Assembly (NCBI GenBank): GCA_029582165.1
Contig: CM055888.1
Location: forward strand, 12,096,001 to 12,160,000
Source of the DNA: Portulaca oleracea
Lineage: Eukaryota; Streptophyta; Magnoliopsida; Caryophyllales; Portulacaceae
Direction of reading: 5' to 3'
Length of the DNA: 64,000 nucleotides
Part shown: positions 1-11,880 of the stretch, in pieces
How positions within the stretch are numbered: position 1 is the stretch's first letter
How the letters are laid out: the number at the start of each line of letters is the position of its first letter
Position numbers and translations under genes: made by a program
Notes under the pieces: generated by a model
What the model was told of the DNA's origin: nothing
The model's database searches: none
The model's input: the letters and a program-made list of their open reading frames with translations, nothing else

Positions 1-3000
1 AAGACTTTTAGCTTCACAGATTGAGGGTAGGTATCTTCACTATCTTGTAAAACCTTTAATATGCCCACTTAGCCTTGCCTCCTTTGTCACCTTTTCCCTT
101 ATAGATACCAACATGATAATAGATCAAATTCATTCCTCAATGTCATCAATCAATATAATACTTTCATAGGTCAATGACTTATGTTTTAAAAACAAACTCA
201 GATTAGTTTGCAAGTAATGAAATGGCCAAACTGGTGCTAATTGACAACATCCACAAATATACTGAGGTATAATCATACTCACTAGCTACGAATAGATTAA
301 ACAACTAACAATAAGCTAAGTTTGCTAATTAATGAATTGACCAAATAGGCAAATCACGACACCAATCTCACACAGAACAAATCCACCACACAGATCATTC
401 GCTCAAATAATTCCTCTAAGAACTTTCATTTTAATTACTTCTCTTAACACCCTCACATAGTCACATGTCTAAGCATTATCATATCTCTCACTAGGTCTAT
501 AGAGGGGATCTTTCTTTGTGCTGGAAGACACATTAGTCTCTCTCTTTCAATATGGACCATATAATAATATTCTTCTTCACTTATGGGTCAAATTGCACAT
601 TTGACCAGAATATCATCGTCACAAACAAATAAAAATCTAGAACCATCAATTCAACACAAACCAATATTTTTGACTTGCCAATTTCAGCAAAAATAAGTCT
701 AGCTCAAATTCCATAAAGCCCTGATTATTAAACGAGTTCTTTTACTTCCCACAGTTCAAATCATTCAAATTATCCAGTTGCAATTCCTATCTAAAAACCA
801 ACTAGTAACATTAACAAATGCGAAAGTTCAAGGGATATATAATCCAACACATCATAATTATGACAAACTAATAAGTAGGGGGGGGGGGGGGGGAGGTAAC
901 ATATGTACCTGATATGTTGCCTTTTGATTGCTTTAGAGAAACATAATGACAAGGCCATCTCTTTGTATAGCAACAAATCAGAGAGTATCTGACACCAACC
1001 AACAAACCATAGAGTATGTGAAATACATTTTCCTACAAGTTGATATCATGTATTCCATTAATTCCTTTCCCCCTAATATTTCAGAGCTCAAAAGCAAGCA
1101 ACAAACCAAAGAGTGTGACTATAAGAAATAATTTAAGGAAGATAAATCTTGTCTGTTACGTAGATCAAGCAAGCTGAAGCAGAAACTACCTCATGAAAAT
1201 ATTAAGCTCCAAATCCTATAGAATATGATAAGCATGTATTAACAATAATCACAAACTTAATACTGATGCCATTACCCATCATCAAATCCTATAGAACATT
1301 CCAACTAGACATAGCCTATACAATTAAAGGGGTTAAGCGCATTGACCCAGTTAATTAACCATAAATAGGTTCAAAATCTCAATCAAGGCCCATCTTATTT
1401 CATGGTGGATTTCATGTCGTTTTTGCTTTTATCAGACATAACTATATATTCAGAAATGCATTGAGTATTTTGTTTGCTCAAGAATTTCACACCTACAAGA
1501 AAACAGAGAAATAATATTGCAAAAATTTACTGGGTTACTCTATAATATAGATTATATTCCTTCATAAAAAAAAAAAAGTAGAAGCTACCTTAAGTTGTTC
1601 CAAGTTCAACAACAATTGAAGCTACCTAGTCCCTCCCCCATATCCCCTCCCCAATCCTCCAAATTTATTCACCTTTAAGTTTACAAATTCATCAAATATC
1701 CTTTTTCTCTGATGAACCAAATAATTCGTCAAACGTCATTATTCATCATTGTAAGTCTACTAGCCGTCAGTGATCATTCAACACAAAAAAACAGCAGTGC
1801 GCTAGAGTTGGGGGAGGGGAAGGGTCATCAAGACATAATATTAGGATAAGGTCCCATGGTTGTTGCAGAAGATTTACTTTTCAGTACTATTACAAGTTAT
1901 GTTATGTAAAGATGTAGTGCATGACTAAAGATTAGGTGGAACTCGGTAAATAAACAGGTGCCAAAATAGATTAATAAGGCTTTCAAGGATAAGAGCATTA
2001 AAATTTGTAATGAGTACCTTTGCATTGCTCCTTAAGTAAGGTAAGTCGGATTGAAACGGACCAATGACGGAATGACAAACAACAAACTAGAGGAAATGCT
2101 CTCAAATGCATTTGTCAAGTAATGACAAAGAATTTAACCTCTGAGAAGCTTGTGTTTCCTGTCATACAATTTTGAGATAGTTTAGTACCTTCTATGATTA
2201 CAATGACAAAGAATTTTTATCTTACTGTTAATTTAAGCTCTCAAATGCATTTGTCAAGTAAACAACAAGGAAAGAAAAACCTAAACTCAAACCACTTATG
2301 AGACCCATATGAGCTCCATGTTTTATAAAAGGACATGGTGAAAAGCATATTTCCTAAACCACACAACTAGTTTCCCATCCAAACAATTTATTTGTATTTT
2401 CATCAATATTATATAGAAATATTATTAGAAAATGAGAAGGAAGATATATCAATCCTCTCTTGGTGTAAAGTAGTTTGATTTTCACATCCAAACATGAAAA
2501 GTAGTTCAGATTCTACTAATCTAATCCATAATATAGTCCTTCCCCTGAACTCAGTCTATAAATATTACACCTCTCATTTTTGATGGAAAAATAGCAATAT
2601 AAAAATTAGTTTGTTCTTGAACACCACCTACAATAGTAGAATCAACAGAAAGGGGCATCACACCAAAAATAAAAGGACAAAATAAGCACAATAAGCAAAA
2701 TGAGGAGGCATAAGGAAGCAGAACCCAATCTTGAAGCTTAAATAGCAAACATACCCTGAACCAAAGAACCAACCAAAACCCTAAATCAGACACCATGACT
2801 CACTATGAACATAATTGTCATGGATTTAGAACTTAAACATAGAGTAAACAAGGTTGCTTGAAAAAAAGTGATATCCTTACCTTAGGAGTGCGCCGCCCAG
2901 CCTTCACAAAGCCTATTAGACACATTCGCCCTACCTTTATTGATGCCCAATTCAACCTTCAATCTGAATTCACAAACCCAGTAAAACAAATTGTCAAAAT

Positions 3001-3737
3001 AAAATAAAAAATCATTTTTTGGTTTTACAATATAGATAACGTTCAAAATGGTTCAACAAAGAGAATTCGATAATACCAAACTTGACTTTTTGTTGGGCGA
3101 AAATAAGCAAACCTAGAAACGCAAATGGCCTAAATCTGATGAAATTTGTAGTAGAACATTAATAGAAGAAATGTAAGACAAACACCTACCTTAGACACTG
3201 CCTAATTGGACAAAAAGAACGAGGTGATTGTTACAATTGTAACCAGATCGAAAGGAGGAAGAGGAAGACAACGAGTAGATAATTATGGGTGGGGGACACA
3301 GGTGAAGACTGAATGTGGCAAAATCAAAGAGGACAATGGAGGGTGAAGTGAGAATTAGGGCATTTTTGCTATCATTTTCAGAGAGAGAAGGGAGAGGAAT
3401 GAGTTAATTTGTGGGAGGGGGTGACGTTGAATACAAGTGGGCGGTGGGATGAAAATTAGGGTGGGAAAGTGAAAATTTCCAATGTAGCCTGGTGGGAAAA
3501 AGTTTTACATGAAATTTTCATAGCGCGCCTAATTACTCACTCAAAAGGACGACTGAATTAAAACTTTGACGTCTTATTTCGATATAGGACGACGAAAATA
3601 AAATATTGACGCCCAATACCTCCAATATAAACGTCAAGATAATTCTGTCGTCCAATGTTTACTGAAATACGACAATTTTTTTTCCGACGTCCTTATTATA
3701 AAAATTTGACGCCCTCAACCTATTTTCTTGTAGTGAC
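1..3737 (-). mobile_element. CACTA (EnSpm-type) transposon, terminal part; other end outside the window
   Basis: The right edge ends in TTTTCTTGTAGTG, the complement of the CACTACAAGAAAA terminus of plant CACTA elements. The last 200 bases (about 3540-3720) carry many short GACG/CGTC motifs in both orientations, as expected of CACTA subterminal repeats. The junction is exact: at 3737/3738 the Copia RNase H reading frame next door stops after Asp-Ser-Gln-Ser and the CACTA terminus begins. No matching CACTACAAG end was found further left, so the element probably runs past base 1. No transposase was recognised. The rest is AT-rich sequence without convincing coding, though several sites read as splice donors on the minus strand (near 905, 1590, 2880, 3190). 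The left extent, and whether all of 1-3500 belongs to this element, is inference. Confidence 0.6.
878..893. repeat. poly(G) tract, 16 bases
   Basis: An uninterrupted run of 16 G followed by AGG. It is a homopolymer that is prone to slippage and to assembly error; its exact length should not be trusted. Confidence 0.9.
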
Positions 3738-6620
3738 TCTGACTATCTAAATAAACCACAATCTCGCCCTGTGGTACTCCAAGCTCCATGACCAATCCCC
3801 TCAACCAGATGGCCTCCTTCACTCCTTCCGTTGCAGCAATATATTCAGCCTCCAGTAGGCGAGTGCTATAGATTGAAGTGAAGCTTTCCAAGATATTGCT
3901 CCTCCACACATGACGAACACATACCCTGAAATTGAGCGTCTCCTATCCAGATCTCCACCATAATCAGCATCAACATAACCTGCAACATCAGACCTTGCAG
4001 CACTACCTCTATCATACAGGATGCCCTTCTCCAAAGTACCCTTCACATAGCGAAGGATCCACTTCACTCCTTCCCAATGCTCCTTCCCTGGATTCTGCAT
4101 ATATCTACTCACCACACTAACTACGTGAGACAGGTCAGGTTTAGTACACATCATAGCATACATCAAACTACCAACTGCACTAGCATAGGGAATATTAGAC
4201 ATCCTCCTTACATCCAAATCAGATTTAGTACAGTTCTCACCAGACAATTTGAAATGTGCAGCTAAAGGAGTTGAAAGCGCTACAGCTTTCATGTTGAATC
4301 ATGCCCAACACCTTCTCCAGATATTTCTTACGAGATAGGAACGACTTCCCGCTTTCTATCCCTTTGGATCTCCATACCCAAAATCTTCTTCGCTCGAGGT
4401 CTTTCATCTCAAACTCTGGTTGAGTTGAGATTTCACTTCTTTATTAGTGACATGTCCTGGAGGCAATCAACATGTCATCCATACAATAATAAATAAATGA
4501 AAGACCTTTCTTCAAATTGCCTAGTACACACAATTATCATAGTGACTTCTTGTGTACCCTTGCCTCTACCATAAAGGTATCAAACCTTTTGTACCTTGCT
4601 GGTGCTGTTTAAGTCCATACAAGGACTTCCTTAATCTGCATACTGTTCGCTTACCAGGAACAATGAAACCCTCTGTCGCCTCATATATTTCCTCCTCTAA
4701 CTCGCCATGGAGGAAAGCTGTCTTGACATCAAGTTGCTCCAACTCCAAATCAAATAGAGCAACAAAGGCAAGCAAGGCGGATCGACGTATGCCTCACGAT
4801 GGCGAGAATACGTTGTAGTCGATTCCTTCTTCCAGTTGCAACCCTTTACCACTAATCGGCCTTCCATCTTGCACTTTCTACACCGAGGATACCTTCCTTT
4901 CTCTTGTACACCCACTTAAGAAGAAGAGCTCGTCGCCTTTAGGCAACTCACATAGCTCCATGTATGATTTTTCTCGCACTCTCCATCTCCTCTTGCATAG
5001 CTCCTATCCAATTTGAGGCATTCAGACAAGAGATGGCCTCTGATAGGTAGAAGGTTCGGACCTTCAGGAGTCTCCTCTGCAACACTCAGCGCATAAGCAA
5101 TCATAGCATCATCTTCTTCAGTATATCGCGCTGGTCTCCTGATCTCCCTCCTCGGAAGATCTCTAGCAATGCATGGTTGTTCCTCCACCTGAGGAACATT
5201 CATCTCAATCTCAGGCTCATTAACTTGAGTTGGTTCAGGAGCATCGATGGTTGCTCCCGATTGCGAGTTCCAAAGCTCCACTCGAGCTCGCTCCACTCGA
5301 ACACCATTCTTCCTGCATCCTTCTCACGATTTCTGCGCATCATCGGAAATCGGTAGATTCCATTCCAGATAACATAGCAGTTTGATTAAAGGTTACATCT
5401 CTAGACTGAATAACTTTCATCAAATCAGGACACCACATTCTATATCCCTTAGACTCAGACCCGTAACCTAGAAACATGCATTTAACAGCCCTGGGAGACA
5501 GCTTCCCATCATTCACATGGACACAGGACATCCAAAAATTCTCAAGTTAGAATAATTAACTGGATTACCTGTCCATACTTCCTCTGGAATCTGGTATTCG
5601 ATAGAGGCATGAGGTGATCCGTTCAGCAGGTAGCAGGCAGTAGATATCACCTCTGCCCAGAACGATTTGTTCTTCCAAAGCCCTGCATTCGAGAGCATGC
5701 AGCGGGCTTTCTCCAGGAGTGTCCTGTTGATTCTCGGCTACCCGTTTTCTTGAGGCTTACCCACCAAGGTTCGATGCCTCGATCCCACGCTCCTCGCAGT
5801 TGAGAAATTCAATCAACAAACTCCAACCCATTGTCGATCCTGAGTTTCTTGATTTTCCTGCTGTCTGTTCTCCACCAAAGCTTTGAACTTCTTGAAATAT
5901 GAGAATGTTTCATTCTTGTGCAGAAATAAACCCAAGTCTTCCTCGAGAAGTCATCCACAAATGTCAACATGTAGCGCTTGCCACCGGTGATGGCACTCTA
6001 GGACCCATAAATCTGAATGAATATAATCAAGGATCCTCTGTTGTATGTTTAGCCCTTGAAAAGCTAACCCTCTTCATTTCCGTAGACATAGTGATCATGA
6101 AAACTCCAACTTGCCGATCTTTGCGCTTCAAGGTATCCTTCTTGCTTAACATTGACATTCTCTTCTCGCCCATGGCCTAGTCTCATGTGCCACGATTTTG
6201 TCTTTTCGGACTCATCAAGATTTAGGATCGCCACGCAGATCCTGCCATCAGAGACCCTGCAGGATGTATAGACCGCCTTCCGATTCCCTTCATAAGAACC
6301 ATGGAACCCCTGCACACTTTCAAAACACCATTTTCTCCTTTGTACCTGCAGCCGTTAGCTTCAAGAGTACCCAAAGAAATTAAATTTCGAGTCATGTTAG
6401 GGATATGACGAACCTCCTTGAGAGTTCTAACGATGCCATCATGAGTCTTGATTTTGATGCTACCGATTCCTGCAACCTTGCAGGCTGTGTCGTTACCCAT
6501 GACTACGACCCCGGTGTCAACACTCTCATAAGACTCAAACCAGTCCTTATGAGGACACATATGATAGGTGCACCCCGTGTCAAGAACCTATTCATCTCTA
6601 GCTATCCTACTCGATGTGGT
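3738..6620 (-). pseudogene. Copia pol (protease, integrase, RT, partial RNase H), broken by frameshifts and stops
   Basis: In order on the minus strand: a protease with DTGCTYHMCPHKDW (about 6600-6550); a GAG-pre-integrase motif WHMRLGHG (about 6190); integrase pieces at 5340-5700, including the C-terminal CMFLGYGSESKGYRMW; reverse transcriptase with [18 protein letters not shown] and [12 protein letters not shown] (4566-4775); a connection region with KPDLSHVVSVVSRYM (3819-4292); and RNase H with YVDADYGGDLDRRRSISGY. Neighbouring domains sit in different frames, so several indels have accumulated. RNase H is cut after Asp-Ser-Gln-Ser by the CACTA terminus. No functional product is expected. 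Confidence 0.88.
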
Positions 6621-6640
6621 AGCCAAGGCATCATCCATAA

Positions 6641-7528
6641 CTACAAACCCATCACATCTGACTCAGACTCTATGCAGTTTGAGGTACCAGGTTTGGTGTG
6701 ATTATCCTTACTCTCCTGCTTCTGGTCTCTCTGTTTTGCCCAACAGTCTCTCTCTATATGCCCCATCTTACTATAGTAGTTACACTTCTTATTCTTGTGA
6801 GGATTCCTAGAATTTGAACGGTGTTTAGACCTCCCTCTAGACCAGTTTCCCTTACGTTTAGTATTTCTACCCCTTACAACCATAGCATCACCACTCTGGT
6901 CATCACCATCGGTATCAAGTTTCTCCTTAGACAGTAAACTAGCCTTTACTTCACTAAGGTTAAGGTCACCACGATTCCCATACAACATGATTTCCTTAAA
7001 TTGTTTATGTGATGCAGGTAGGGACAGAATTAAATGAAAAGCCTTATCCTCATCAATGTGTTTTATATCCATTGATTCCAATTCAGTAATAATAGAATCA
7101 AATTCACTAAGATGTGCCTGAATAGAAGTACCTTGGGGCATCTTGAGCCTGTAGAATTTCTCCTTCATTCGGTACTTGTTTGCACGACTCTTCGACATGT
7201 ACAACTCTTCCAGTTTGGTCCAAAGCTCCCGAGGTTTCTCGAAATGCATCACCTCTCTCTGAATGTGCTCCGCCAAGCACAGCTGAATCCTTGCCAGAGT
7301 CTTATCTTCAAGCTTCTTCCACTCCCTTGGAGTCAGATTCCCCTTGATATCCTTCTGGAGTTTTTGGAATTCATCATCGCTCATTGTCCCATCAGTCTTC
7401 GTGTCGGGATACTCAATCACATCCCATAACCCGTGCTGAATCAGGACCGCCTTCATCTGTAGTCTCCACATAGTAAAACTCCTCGTTCCATCAAATTTTG
7501 GAATATCGCACTTCATGATTGAAGCCAT
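6641..7528 (-). pseudogene. Copia gag (capsid and nucleocapsid), degenerate
   Basis: The likely start is the ATG at 7528, just downstream of the primer binding site; it gives a protein beginning MASIMKCDIPKFDG, which fits Copia gag proteins that begin near the capsid fold. The capsid-like part continues with QLCLAEHIQREVMHF and EELYMSKSRANKYRMKEKFY. A basic region is followed by a nucleocapsid zinc knuckle reading CNYYSKMGHIERDC. The family pattern is C-X2-C-X4-H-X4-C, and the second cysteine is replaced by tyrosine, so zinc binding is probably lost. The frame ends at 6641 before the protease, which lies in another frame. Gag would form the retrotransposon particle; this copy is unlikely to do so. 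Confidence 0.85.
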
Positions 7529-7551
7529 CTCCACCTTGCTCTGATACCACT

Positions 7552-8111
7552 TGTTAGAGAAAAGTGAGTAGCAAGGTAACAGCGGAAGCAAATAATAGAA
7601 TCGAAAACGAGATGACGGATATTACGACAAAATTTAGGAACGAAAAATAAGCAATAAAATCAAACACCAGAATTACGTGGGAAACCGAAGAACTCGGAGA
7701 AAAACCCACGGACGGCGACATTAAAATAATCCACTATGAGAAAGGAGGAGTACAACGATCACTATCACAGGTGTGATGCGATCCACAAAGGAGATTACAA
7801 TAACAATCTCTCAACACTCAACTCACAATCTCTCAGATCCACTGGGAAAATATTGGTGAGACCCTTTCTCTCGATAATATTTTCTCTCTCTAGCTCTCTG
7901 TGTTTACCGATGTGTTTTTGGTGGAGAAACATGCACCCTATTTATAGGGAAAAATCCCTATAACCTAACTTGACTCCCACTCCAAATAGATTTAGAATCT
8001 AATACAATTAGGAAACCGAACACAATAAGGAAACCTAAATAATATCCTAATACAATTAGGAAACGAATAATTGTGAGATCAAGAGATTTGGTGATTTTAG
8101 GACACTTTCCT

Positions 8112-8115
<4 letters not shown>
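7552..8115 (-). repeat. 5' LTR of the decayed Copia element
   Basis: This 564-base segment runs TGTTAG...CTAACA with short inverted ends, and the primer binding site for initiator tRNA-Met lies directly inside it at 7538-7549. A TATA-like TATAAATA (complement of 7939-7946) is a plausible core promoter for minus-strand transcription. The partner 3' LTR is not in the window, so LTR divergence cannot be used to date the insertion. Confidence 0.85.

Positions 8116-8173
<58 letters not shown>
8116..8173. repeat. (TA)n microsatellite
   Basis: About 29 uninterrupted AT units directly abut the outer edge of the Copia 5' LTR. It may be the original AT-rich target into which the element integrated. 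The unit count is likely to vary between individuals. Confidence 0.95.
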
Positions 8174-8176
<3 letters not shown>

Positions 8177-8340
8177 TTCAAAATATTATGATAGTAGACT
8201 GTTGTGGGAAATTTCTCGAGAGAAGGGCCTCCCAGATAGTTGATGTACTTACCAAAGTAAAAAAAAAAACAATGAGTTTGGACATTTCCAAGTGAGGCGC
8301 AAAAATGGAAAAGTCACCTTCAATTTTTACACTTTGAGGA

Positions 8341-9546
8341 TGTTGGATTTTACATGAGTTTAAAATCCAACATTTGAAAATTAAAGTTAAAAAGTATGAA
8401 ATATAAGCCACGTGAGTTACTCCTCTTAACACAAATTGGTTTTAACACAAAATCTCACTTAACTTGTTACCAAGAACTTTGGTTGAAGTGGGTTCCCTCT
8501 TTATTTCTCCTCAACAAGTGGTACAAGAGCCTTCGGTTCGTTCGGTTGAGAGCTAGGTGCGGAAAGGTGGTGCCACAAGAAGTACTATGGACAAGAGCAT
8601 GTACCACATGGCGCACGCGACAGAGACACTGGAAGCAGAGTGCTGACATGAGACTCAAATGGAGTGGGGTGCAACTCTGTGGAGAAAGGTTCGATTATGA
8701 TGAGCTCTTGGTGGCCACTTGAAACTTTGACAAGAAAAAAAGAGGCTTCAAGTTAAGGGAGACCACCTTTGGATGTGGCTCGTAAGAGACTCATGTGTGA
8801 AGAGGGACATTATTCGGATTCACCCATGAGTTGGAAATCCCACATCGAAAAATTAAAGTGAAAGAGCATGATATATAAATGGGTTCTTGGATGCTAATAT
8901 ACTGAACTTTTGAGGTGTTGGACAATAATACACTGAACTTTAACTTTGGATAATAATACAATGTACTTTGAATGGTGTTGAACAATAATGCACTCGGAAC
9001 AATTCCAATAGTGGTTGACTCGGTGACAATCCTACTTAGCAAGTGGAGGAGATGAGTTGACCCAAAATATGTAAATTTATCACATGTCTGCTAATCCACA
9101 AATAAGCAAAGAGAATCAACTTTGAAAAGAGTTAAAAAAAAACAAAAGATCACATTTGCTTAAATGTGTTTTTGTTGAGAGATAGTTGTTCTAGTTGTAT
9201 AAAATCACCTTTGCTTATGTAGATTAGCTGACATGTCATAAATTTATATATTATTTAGCCAATTTATCTTCTCGCCCCACCCCTAAGATCGTTGTCTAGT
9301 TAGCCACCATCGAAATCGTTCCGGGTGCATTTTCGTCCAACACCCCTCAAAGTTCAGTGTATTATTGTCGAAGGTCAAACTTAAGTGTATTATCGTCCAA
9401 TATCCTTCAGTATATTAGCATCCAGAAACATATATAAATCAAGTGGACTACTCCTCTTAACACCAATTGATTTTAAGAAGAACCTCACTTAATATGTTAC
9501 CATGGACCTTGGTTGAAGTGAGGTCCCGCTTTAGATCTCCCCAACA
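8341..9546 (+). mobile_element. TRIM (small non-autonomous LTR retrotransposon) with a MITE in its 3' LTR
   Basis: Two related terminal repeats bracket a non-coding core of about 290 bases. The left LTR is 8341-8516 (TGTTGGAT...CTCAACA) and the right is 8811-9546 once the MITE at 8881-9431 is removed. Directly after the left LTR is TGGTACAAGAGCC (8519-8531), one substitution and one base short of an initiator tRNA-Met primer site, and before the right LTR is the purine tract GAAGAGGGAC (about 8799-8808). The flanking pentamers GAGGA (8336-8340) and GAAGA (9547-9551) match at four of five bases, consistent with an aged TSD. No coding capacity was seen, as usual for TRIMs. A third LTR of the family is at 12755-12935. 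Confidence 0.8.
8881..9431. mobile_element. Mutator-type MITE inside the TRIM 3' LTR
   Basis: The 551-base element has long imperfect terminal inverted repeats: the left end reads TTGGATGCTAATATACTGAA and the right end is its near-perfect complement (about 9407-9427). Inverted similarity continues inward for tens of bases around GTGTTGGACAATAATACACT. It is flanked by a perfect 10-base duplication ATATATAAAT (8871-8880 and 9432-9441); TSDs of 8-11 bases are the Mutator hallmark. Removing it restores an LTR colinear with the left TRIM LTR, which confirms both boundaries. No coding sequence. Confidence 0.88.
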
Positions 9547-9551
9547 GAAGA

Positions 9552-10810
9552 GTTGCTCCCATGCATGCTTGGGGACTTTTATAGGTGAGTAAGGGTAAGT
9601 AAAGTAAAATAAGGTTAAGTAAAAGTTAAAAAGTTAGGCATTAAAATATGAAAAAAGGATAAATTTAAATTAGGTTAGATAATGTGGTAGGCGACCCTTA
9701 TAAAAATGAATGTCGTGACGAATTGACCAATAATTATAAAAGCGATTGCAGTATAGGTGCATATGGGTGCTCGATGGGTTAGATCTCAATCATCATCCTT
9801 GGGGTGGTGGAGAGAATTCGCGGAAGCCTAGGATCTAAATAAACCATGTGGATGATGGAAATCCACCCATAGAACTCATAAACACTATGAACCAATTTTT
9901 AGGGTTTTTGGATTAATGGAGATAAAAATGAAATTAAATGTCATGGGCAATTCTAAAGAGAGAAAACTCACCAAATTGAACTTAGATGTTCAAGCACTTG
10001 CACAAGGATCTTCCACAAGGAAAGAGTCTTGAATCACCCAAGAAATCTCACAAAGAGTAGAGGATAAACACCCACTCACAAAGAAGAGAAATCACAAAGC
10101 AATTTCCACAAAAGGATTAGCTTTCATTGCAATAGGGTTTGAAAAACCTATAATTACAAACTCTCTAATTGAGAGGAACTTTCTTGAGTCTAACTCCTAA
10201 ACATTTATCATCAAAATCTATCTTCAAAAACAAGCTAGGGGAGGGGGTATTTATATTAAAAGGGGGAAAAAATCAAATTACAATGTTTTAAGCCAAAATC
10301 TCGTGTAGCAGAAAAAGCCCGTCGCGGGTGTAACAACCTGGTCGCGGGCGGGACTAGTCAGCAACGCAGCAGCAGCAATGGCGAGCAGCAGGTGTTCGCG
10401 GGTGCGAAACCATACATCGCGGGTGCGACGTCCTTCCGAAGCAATGTCAAGATCCGCGTAAGGAGGTCGCGCGCAGCGTCGCGCGCGCGGCGCACGCCTA
10501 AGCAGTTTTCTTCTGCCGACTTCAAACGCGCATAACTTCTTCATTCGGGCTCTGTTGTAAGTTCATAAATATCGATGGATAGCCCTCGGTGTGTACTTTA
10601 AGCTCCCAAAATTTGAGACCCATTGGAGTTGTATTGAAGGAGTTATGACCCGAAGAGTGAATGCACACTCTTTTCTAGCCTTGGAACGCCTTCACCACCT
10701 TGTGTTTATTCTTGCCGATGGTTTCGAAGCCCCTTAGAAGGCTCGGGAATGGTCCGATAGAGATGGACAAAAGTGAACCGATCCCCATACGGTTCAGGTG
10801 GTTTGTGTTT
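9552..10810. other. No gene seen; unassigned repeat-like sequence with a GC-rich patch
   Basis: I found no coding region, terminal repeat or primer site I could defend. About 10310-10500 is unusually GC-rich for this window and repeats CGCGGGTGCGA-like words several times. The surrounding style (A-rich leader, TATTTATATTAAA near 10245) resembles LTR sequence of plant retrotransposons, so an unrecognised solo LTR is possible, but no ends were identified. Confidence 0.4.
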
Positions 10811-11880
10811 CTGGGGAAAATTTTGATAAGAATATAACAGTTATATTATCATATTCCAGAAAATTTGAGATAGAAATTATTATCTTTGGAGAAATATTTT
10901 TGAGGAAATCATTTTCCCCTTACCAATTGGAAGGAAAATGCTTTCCAGGAAAATAGTTTACTTTGTCAAATTTTCATTGGTGAGTAGAAAAGAGATCATT
11001 TTTCGATAAATGGTGATATTTATGTCATATGTATATGTTATTGATGGAACAATTTAAATGTCAAAATGCATATTTGAATTTTTTTAATTTATCCTACCAT
11101 ATTGTAAAGTTTTGATCCTCACTTTTGAAGTTAAATTTACCTTCAAATTTAGTTTCAGTTAATTTTAGTACTAGCGAAAAATGTTGACCTAAGTGACAAT
11201 AAATTTTTCAAATGAAAGTATTTGAAGCTCAAAATTCCTATTATAACTTGATAATCTATTCTAATATATTATAAAGTCTCAATCAAAATAGTTGAAATTT
11301 AATTTTGCTAGTGGGCAAAAAAGATTGGCACAATTGAGCGGCAATATATTTTACAAATGAAACTATTTAGTGTTCAAAACTAATGTTTATGTTTTTTAGT
11401 CCATCATAACATATTTTAAGATTTGGATTTAGACGGTTTGCAATTAATTTTACTTTTAAGTTTTAGTTTGGTTTAGTGGTAAAAATTATTTACATAAGTG
11501 GCGATATATATTATCTGATAAAATATTTGGGCCTCAACATTTATATTTGAGTTTTGTTTTTTAATCTTTTCGACCGTATTATGAAGTTCCAATCTAAACC
11601 ATTGAATGTAAATTTTGATCTTGAGCTTTTAGTTGGTTTTTGCAGTGAAAAATGTTGATAGAAGTTATCATATTGTTCTTCAAATTAGAAAAGGGGTTTA
11701 AAATTCTTATTTAACTTTTATAATAAACCTTATCATATTATACATTTTTTTGAAAACCAATCCAACCCCTTAAATTGGAATCCTTAAACAAGGAAAACTA
11801 ATATCCTTCCATTGATTAAAAATTATTTTTTTGGGACAAATACCTTTTTACCAAACACCAGAACATTTGGAAACCATGTT
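10811..11880 (+). repeat. Upstream repeat, copy A; partner is 35860-35213 plus 26760-26390 (inverted)
   Basis: This block matches, in inverted orientation and the same internal order, the two pieces that flank the Mutator-like element at 26.8-35.2 kb. Landmarks shared by both copies include ATGTATATGTTATTGATGGA (about 11030) and TTTAATTTATCCTA (about 11085). The centre (about 11050-11760) looks like a loose tandem array of four units of roughly 175 bases, each containing a run like ATTATAAAGTCTCAATC followed by a GTGGC(A/G)ATATAT-like stretch. No open frame. It lies upstream of the short PGIP gene, and its partner lies upstream of the long one. Confidence 0.75.

Larger units (their letters stand above)
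3738..8115 (-). mobile_element. Decayed Copia LTR retrotransposon (Tork/Tnt1-like), truncated by a CACTA insertion
   Basis: Read on the minus strand, the element has a 5' LTR (7552-8115), a primer binding site TGGTATCAGAGC (complement of 7538-7549) two bases inside it, then gag, protease, integrase, reverse transcriptase and part of RNase H in Copia order. The 3' end of RNase H, the polypurine tract and the 3' LTR are absent because a CACTA element begins at 3737. The coding region is spread over several frames with stops, so it is not autonomous. The outer edge of the 5' LTR touches a TA microsatellite that may have been the target site. Assignment to the Tork/Tnt1 group rests on resemblance of gag and protease motifs and is tentative. 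Confidence 0.88.

Noticed and set aside
1489..1506. CACACCTACAAGAAAAC as a left CACTA terminus
   Set aside because: It differs from CACTACAAGAAAA by an inserted base and no Copia RNase H or 3' LTR sequence precedes it, as the nested model requires.
2551..2796. Open frame with hydrophobic leucine/phenylalanine-rich product on the minus strand
   Set aside because: AT-rich chance frame; no recognisable domain, no clear context.
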